Assembly (NCBI GenBank): GCA_017522685.1
Contig: JAFWYN010000025.1
Span: 1 to 64,000, forward strand
Length of the DNA: 64,000 nt
Direction of reading: 5' to 3'
Source of the DNA: Lachnospiraceae bacterium
GTDB taxonomy: Bacteria; Bacillota_A; Clostridia; Lachnospirales; Lachnospiraceae
A program made the position numbers and the translations under genes. How positions within the stretch are numbered: the first letter of the stretch is position 1; each line of letters opens with the position of its first letter. Below, piece by piece: positions 59,784 through 64,000 of the stretch. Under the pieces are notes generated by a model. That model was not told the DNA's origin and did not search any database. It saw only the letters and a program-made list of their open reading frames with translations.

Positions 59784-59964
59784 TTTTGTTGATAAATTAT
59801 GATATAATACTTTATATAACGCGTGATGATTATGTAAATAAGATAAGAACGAAAGGAAGGTACAAGCATATTGGAGGATGGATGGACTGTTTCAATTAAT
59901 GATACCCAATATGAAGATGTGATTTTAGAAGAGTTACGTTTTAAACCTATGAATAAAGGGGATA
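59784..59964 (+). other. Intergenic stretch before the GGDEF remnant
   Basis: No credible gene. A 36-codon frame (59871-59981) starts at a TTG next to GGAGG and could be a decayed N-terminal piece, but it is out of frame with the remnant downstream. Confidence 0.35.
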
Positions 59965-60255
59965 ATGGACTTTTATCATGATATCACGATTCGGAAGATG
60001 GAAGAGCATGAAAGGATGCTTTTGATTAAACGTGCGAATACAGAAGACACTACCTATGTAGAAGCTTTACTGGAACAGTTGAGGCAACGTATAGATGAGA
60101 CCAATCGAAGCATTCCGGAGTTGAATTTATCGATTTCATATGGATATGCTATGCGAAGTGAAATAGAGGAAAATATACCTGAGAAGGTGTATCAGTTGTC
60201 AGATAATCGAATGTATGAATATAAACGAATATATAAGCAACAACGTGAAGGGTAA
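59965..60255 (+). pseudogene. GGDEF-domain C-terminal remnant
   Basis: A 96-codon frame whose last half (LEQLRQRIDETNRS, then LNLSISYGYA and YQLSDNRMYEYKR) resembles the end of a GGDEF diguanylate cyclase domain (normally SIGYA and AD..MY..K). The N-terminal half of the domain, including the GGDEF motif itself, is missing, so the protein cannot be a cyclase. AAAGGGGATA precedes the ATG, so some translation is possible. It lies between the TPM gene and the xylosidase. It is most simply the relic of a longer signalling gene. Confidence 0.55.
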
Positions 60256-60361
60256 TAGAAAGTTTCAGCATTTCGATTGAAATCTACTATTGGAAAATAT
60301 GCGTGTATGATATAATACACATAAACAAAGTTATGGGGAAATTTTATTAAGGAGGGTTACC

Positions 60362-62356
60362 ATGAAAATTTATGTAAATGTAAACGCCGGTCATGACGGC
60401 AACGGTACCAAGGAAATGCCTTTTCGTCGTATTAATGATGCGGCGAAAGTAGCTGTAGCAGGGGATGAGGTGCTGGTGGCACCGGGTATTTACCGTGAGT
60501 ATGTCAATCCCATCAATGCAGGTACGGCAGAAGCACGTATCACTTATCGCAGTGTGGAGCCTTTGGGGGCAGTGATTACCGGTGCAGAAGCAGTGACGAA
60601 TTGGAAGAACTATGAAGGCGATGTATGGGTTTGTCGTGTGAATAACAGTATTTTCGGCGATTATAATCCCTATACCACTTATGTATATGGTGACTGGTAT
60701 TTTGCCAAGGCAGACAAGCATACAGGTTGCGTATATTTGAATGATAAGGCTATGTATGAGACTGCCACCTTGGAAGAATGTATGAAGCCGGAAGTCTATG
60801 AGTACAGCTGGGTACCCGAGGATTCTCTTTATAAGTGGTATACCGAACAGGATACCGAGAAGGATGAAACCATTATTTATGCAAACTTCTTAGGGGCAAA
60901 TCCCAACGAGGAAAATGTAGAAATCAACGTAAGACGTATGTGCTTCTTCCCGGCGAAGACAGGTGTAAGCTATATTACCGTAAGCGGATTCAACATTAAC
61001 AAGGCTGCAACGACATGGGCGCCTCCTGCAGCGTTCCAGGATGGTATGATCGGACCTCACTGGAGTAAGGGCTGGATTATTGAGGATTGTGATATTTCGA
61101 ACAGTAAGTGTTCCGGTATTTCTCTGGGTAAATACTATGATCCGGACAACAATCATTATTTTACCAATAAGTACGTAAAGAGTCCTACCCAGATGGAGCG
61201 TGATGCGGTATGCCGCGGTCAGTTCCACGGTTGGAAGAAGGAAAGAATCGGTAGCCACATCATTCGCCGTAACAATATTCACCACTGCGAGCAGGGTGGT
61301 ATTATCGGCCGTATGGGCGGTGTATTCAGTATTATCGAGGACAACCATATCCATCACATCAACAATATGATGGAGCTGGGTGGTGCAGAGATTTCCGGTA
61401 TTAAGATGCATGCAGCCATCGACGTAACCATTCGTCGTAACCATATCCATCACTGTACTATGGGGGTATGGTGTGACTGGGAAGCACAGGGTACCCGTAT
61501 CAGCCAGAACTTACTTCATGACAACCAGAGGCCCAAATTTGCCAAGGCTCTTCCCGGTGGTATGATGTCTCAGGATATCTTCATCGAGGTAAGTCACGGA
61601 CCTACTTTGATTGACCACAATATCATGCTTTCCGAAGCAGGTGTAAGATTTGCTACCCAGGGTGTAGCTATGGTACATAATCTGGTATGCGGTGCATTAA
61701 CAGATGTGGGCGGCGGTACCACCTGGCGTTATACCCCTTACCATATGCCTCATCGTACGGAAGTCATGGGCTTTATGACCTTCCTCCATGGTGATGACAG
61801 ATTCTATAACAATATTTTCGTACAGAAGTATCCTGCACAGGATGTGCTTACCCGTCATGATTCGGATGACGGAGTGGATTCCGAGAACCGTGTAGTAGGT
61901 ACCTGGACCTTTGATGAATATCCTACCTTCGAAGAGTGGAGTGCGCAGTTTGATTTCAGCAAGCCTGCTAATATGAAGGCACTGGAGCCTGTTCATTTCG
62001 GACATTTGCCCGTATGGTCAGAAGGTAACTTATACCTTGGCGGTGCGAAGGCTTGGAAGAAGGAAGTGAACGGACAGGTAGTGGATAATACTTCAGAAGA
62101 TATTCGTGTGGAACTGGTAGAAAAGGATGGCAAGTATTATCTGGATACCAATGTGTATGAATTCTTAGGCGACTTCGCAGACAGAATGATTAACACCGAG
62201 ATACTGGGCAAGGCATTTGAACCCGAGCAGTATTTTGAGAATCCTGACAGAACGCCCATTACCTTTAATACCGACTATTTCGGTGAACATCGTGGTATCA
62301 ATATCATTCCCGGACCTTTCGCAGATGCGCAGGATTGGAAAGAAAGAGAAGTATAA
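60362..62356 (+). CDS. Beta-xylosidase (GH120)
   Basis: A 664-residue right-handed beta-helix glycosidase that matches GH120 XylC of Thermoanaerobacterium along its length, as recalled (NAGHDGNGTKEMPF; YANFLGANPNEENVEINVRR; WSKGWIIEDCDISNSKCSGI; GSHIIRRNNIHHC). The family nucleophile is Asp372 in VWCDWEAQGTR and the acid/base is Glu409 in IFIEVSHGP. It releases xylose from xylo-oligosaccharides with retention. There is no signal peptide, so it acts in the cytoplasm on imported oligosaccharides. Compared with XylC it has about 14 extra residues between the two catalytic residues (KFAKALPGGMMSQ). AAGGAGGGT precedes the ATG. Confidence 0.9.
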   Translation: MKIYVNVNAGHDGNGTKEMPFRRINDAAKVAVAGDEVLVAPGIYREYVNPINAGTAEARITYRSVEPLGAVITGAEAVTNWKNYEGDVWVCRVNNSIFGDYNPYTTYVYGDWYFAKADKHTGCVYLNDKAMYETATLEECMKPEVYEYSWVPEDSLYKWYTEQDTEKDETIIYANFLGANPNEENVEINVRRMCFFPAKTGVSYITVSGFNINKAATTWAPPAAFQDGMIGPHWSKGWIIEDCDISNSKCSGISLGKYYDPDNNHYFTNKYVKSPTQMERDAVCRGQFHGWKKERIGSHIIRRNNIHHCEQGGIIGRMGGVFSIIEDNHIHHINNMMELGGAEISGIKMHAAIDVTIRRNHIHHCTMGVWCDWEAQGTRISQNLLHDNQRPKFAKALPGGMMSQDIFIEVSHGPTLIDHNIMLSEAGVRFATQGVAMVHNLVCGALTDVGGGTTWRYTPYHMPHRTEVMGFMTFLHGDDRFYNNIFVQKYPAQDVLTRHDSDDGVDSENRVVGTWTFDEYPTFEEWSAQFDFSKPANMKALEPVHFGHLPVWSEGNLYLGGAKAWKKEVNGQVVDNTSEDIRVELVEKDGKYYLDTNVYEFLGDFADRMINTEILGKAFEPEQYFENPDRTPITFNTDYFGEHRGINIIPGPFADAQDWKEREV

Positions 62357-62363
62357 AGTAAAT

Positions 62364-62396
62364 AAGGGCTCGTTGTGTAATGCACGGCGAGTCCTT
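62364..62396 (+). terminator. Terminator of the GH120 gene
   Basis: AAGGGCTCG (62364-62372) pairs with CGAGTCCTT (62388-62396) with one G-U, then TTGTG; the T run is weak. Confidence 0.55.
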
Positions 62397-62472
62397 TGTG
62401 TGTTGGGAGCTTTTTGGTGGCGTTTTGCATGATATATAATAAGAGAGTTTTTTGTGGGTTTAAACCAGAGAA

Positions 62473-62713
62473 TTCTACCCATAGGACTGGTGATGAGTAC
62501 TTATGGGTAGAAAATTAAGAAGACTTACTTGGTTTTAGGACAAAAAGTTCTGCCCAAATGTACTAGAAAGATTGACTATGGGCAGAAATTCAGGAAGTTT
62601 AGGATGGAAAGTTCTGTCTAAAGTGAAGGTGAAATGCTACAATAGGCAGAAGATTGAGAAATTATCGCTGGGAAATTCTGCCCATACAAGGTAAAATGAT
62701 ATTAATAGGCAGA
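62473..62713 (+). repeat. Four tandem inverted repeats (hairpin array)
   Basis: Each unit is a ~10-bp inverted repeat with a ~22-nt centre: TTCTACCCAT/ATGGGTAGAA (62473-62482, 62503-62512), TTCTGCCCA/TGGGCAGAA (62548-62556, 62579-62587), TTCTGTCTA/TAGGCAGAA (62612-62620, 62643-62651) and TTCTGCCCAT/ATAGGCAGAA (62676-62685, 62704-62713). Unit starts are 75, 64 and 64 bp apart. Centres differ. In unit 1 both arms change together, keeping the pairing. No open frame of note. Confidence 0.85.
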
Positions 62714-62739
62714 AGAGATGTGAGAGGAAATGCAAAACT

Positions 62740-63642
62740 ATGAAAATAGACCGCTTAATCGGAATTATTACCACCTTGCAACAGCAAAAGTTTGTGACGG
62801 CACCTTATCTGGCAGAGAAATTCGAGGTGTCCAGACGTACTATAAACCGTGATATTGAAGATATTTGTAAAGCCGGTATTCCTATTGTGACAACACAAGG
62901 AGCGAATGGTGGTATCTCCATCATGGAGGGATTCGCTTTAGATACTACGGTGTTTACGGAGCAGGAATTAGCCGCTATTTTTGCGGGCTTAAAGTCGTTG
63001 GACAGTGTGTCAAAATCAGCTTCTGCAGAAAAGCTGGCACAAAAAATAGGAGGCAACAAAAGTATTCCTGTGGCGGATCATATGGTAATCGATCTGGCAT
63101 CCTTTTATAAAGATGATTTGGCGGCGAAAATTGATACCATAAAGTTGGCAATCAAACAGGCAAAGTGTATTACATTTCACTATTGCTATAACAAAGGGGA
63201 AGCTGATAAGACCATTGAACCATACCTGATTGTATTTAAATGGTCGGATTGGTATGTATTCGGATTCTGTAAGGTGCGACAGGACTTTCGCATGTACAAA
63301 TTGCGACGGTTGTGGAATTTACAAATGACAGAAGAAAATTTCCTAGTCAGAGAAGTACCGGAGGAGAAAAAGCAGTTTGGGGTGAATATGACGGATGATT
63401 ATGTGATTACAGCAGTATATGATGCATCGGTTAAATATAGATTGGTGGAAGAATATGGTCATACTTCTTTTACAGAGCAGGAGGATGGAAGCTTGCATAC
63501 GGAGTGGGGATTTACCAGACCTGAAAATGCTGTAGAATGGTTTTTGAGTTTCGGAGATAAGGTAAAAGTGCTGGGACCACCGGAAATGGTGGAACGGATG
63601 AAGAACGCATTGGAGCGTATCAAAAATTTATATGAAACATGA
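62740..63642 (+). CDS. YafY/WYL-domain transcriptional regulator
   Basis: A 300-residue regulator. Residues 1-60 are a DeoR-like helix-turn-helix (RLIGIITTLQQQKFVTAPYLA; EKFEVSRRTINRDIEDICKAGIP, here in parts). Residues ~135-215 are a WYL domain (ITFHYCYNKGE, WSDWYVFGFC, FRMYKLRRL) that may bind a nucleotide or other ligand, and the last ~80 residues are the WYL C-terminal extension. The ribosome binding site is GAGAGGAAA. It follows an array of four inverted repeats, which could be its operators or RNA hairpins in its leader. The GyrI-like gene starts 62 nt downstream. Confidence 0.9.
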   Translation: MKIDRLIGIITTLQQQKFVTAPYLAEKFEVSRRTINRDIEDICKAGIPIVTTQGANGGISIMEGFALDTTVFTEQELAAIFAGLKSLDSVSKSASAEKLAQKIGGNKSIPVADHMVIDLASFYKDDLAAKIDTIKLAIKQAKCITFHYCYNKGEADKTIEPYLIVFKWSDWYVFGFCKVRQDFRMYKLRRLWNLQMTEENFLVREVPEEKKQFGVNMTDDYVITAVYDASVKYRLVEEYGHTSFTEQEDGSLHTEWGFTRPENAVEWFLSFGDKVKVLGPPEMVERMKNALERIKNLYET

Positions 63643-63704
63643 CATACTGTTGTCTTGTTTAAGGTGTTATGGTGTAGATAAATGATTCACAAAGGAGAAA
63701 AAAC

Positions 63705-64000
63705 ATGGCTTTTGATTACAAGAAAGAGTATAAAGAATACTACATGCCACCCAAAACACCAACCATTATCACGATACCTGCTATGAATTATCTGGCAGTT
63801 CGTGGAAAGGGGAATCCTAATGATGAGAGTGGAGAATACAAGGATTCTATTGGCCTGTTGTATGGGATAGCGTTTACTCTTAAGATGAGTTATAAAGGGG
63901 AGCATAAAATAGAGGGCTATTTTGAATATGTGGTACCGCCTTTAGAAGGCTTTTGGTGGCAGGAAGGTGTAAAAGGAATCGATTATGACCGTAAAGAAGA
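63705..64000 (+). CDS. GyrI-like small-molecule-binding protein, partial
   Basis: The gene starts MAFDYKKEYKEYYMPPKTP and runs off the right edge after 98 codons. It contains IITIPAMNYLAVRGKGNP, GLLYGIAFTLKM, and EGYFEYVVPPLEGFWW, which are features of the stand-alone GyrI-like domain (SOUL/GyrI-type beta-sandwich). CAAAGGAGA lies 8 nt before the ATG. The pairing with a WYL/YafY regulator suggests that regulator controls it or that both respond to one small molecule, often a multidrug or antibiotic-type ligand. The C-terminus is not seen. Confidence 0.8.
   Translation, partial: MAFDYKKEYKEYYMPPKTPTIITIPAMNYLAVRGKGNPNDESGEYKDSIGLLYGIAFTLKMSYKGEHKIEGYFEYVVPPLEGFWWQEGVKGIDYDRKE

Overview
The window looks like chromosome of a gut or rumen type Lachnospiraceae (Clostridia, Bacillota). 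The reasons are a moderate G+C content, strong AGGAGG-type ribosome binding sites, tRNA genes without an encoded CCA, and a gene set typical of that family: a GH94 cellobiose phosphorylase with a LacI regulator and sugar ABC importer, a GH120 beta-xylosidase, DUF1540 and DUF6171-like cysteine-rich proteins, an XpaC/TelA pair, and a Csp-like S8 peptidase. The genus cannot be fixed from the sequence alone. No phage, transposase or plasmid genes are visible.

Layout. 1-1297: right-hand (trailer) end of a CRISPR array with 20 repeats of 36 bp and 29-30 bp spacers, type II-like; no cas genes are inside the window. 1455-1895: two small cysteine-rich proteins. 2276-9566: a cellobiose/cello-oligosaccharide module (phosphorylase, divergent LacI regulator, solute-binding lipoprotein, two permeases) with LacI-type operators. 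9567-10956: an intergenic zone holding four copies of a short repeat, each followed by a terminator, a HAAS-domain membrane protein, and a 54-residue Asn/Ser/Lys-rich peptide. 11054-13287: an RNA methyltransferase, XTP/dITP pyrophosphatase and phosphodiesterase. 13406-14025: six tRNA genes. 14153-17596: DUF4303, MgtE and an NSS transporter. 17664-17743: tRNA-Leu, with its 3' end duplicated downstream.

18184-20696: XpaC-TelA. 20770-21887: a likely manganese (yybP-ykoY) riboswitch in front of a CaCA cation antiporter. 21956-28967: MalQ, CYTH, DJ-1, M18 aminopeptidase, AraC regulator and S8 peptidase. 29071-35948: two-component system, thrS, DUF1540 and infC-rpmI-rplT with a structured leader and an AUU start for infC. 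36076-41374: a transmembrane Ser/Thr kinase next to an FHA-FHA-ABC transporter, a phospho-signalling pair. 41434-49549: tRNA-Gly, PepD, AI-2E family protein, a YtrA-type GntR/ABC/CPBP operon and a serine hydrolase. 49569-49934: a 152-bp palindromic element and tRNA-Pro.

50129-58657: an EAL protein with degenerate GGDEF, a DUF5058 transporter-like operon with an M20 peptidase and an unassigned structured leader, a 23S rRNA uridine methyltransferase, and a zinc-ribbon membrane protein. 58650-64000: a TPM-domain protein, a GGDEF remnant, the GH120 xylosidase, four tandem covarying inverted repeats, a WYL regulator and a truncated GyrI-like gene.

Together the metabolic genes describe plant-oligosaccharide use: cellobiose uptake and phosphorolysis, intracellular xylo-oligosaccharide hydrolysis and maltodextrin remodelling, beside housekeeping translation genes. 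The least explained parts are the repeat/terminator modules near 9.6-10.7 kb, the hairpin array near 62.5 kb, the kinase/FHA-ABC pair, and a CRISPR spacer pair that differs only at synonymous sites.
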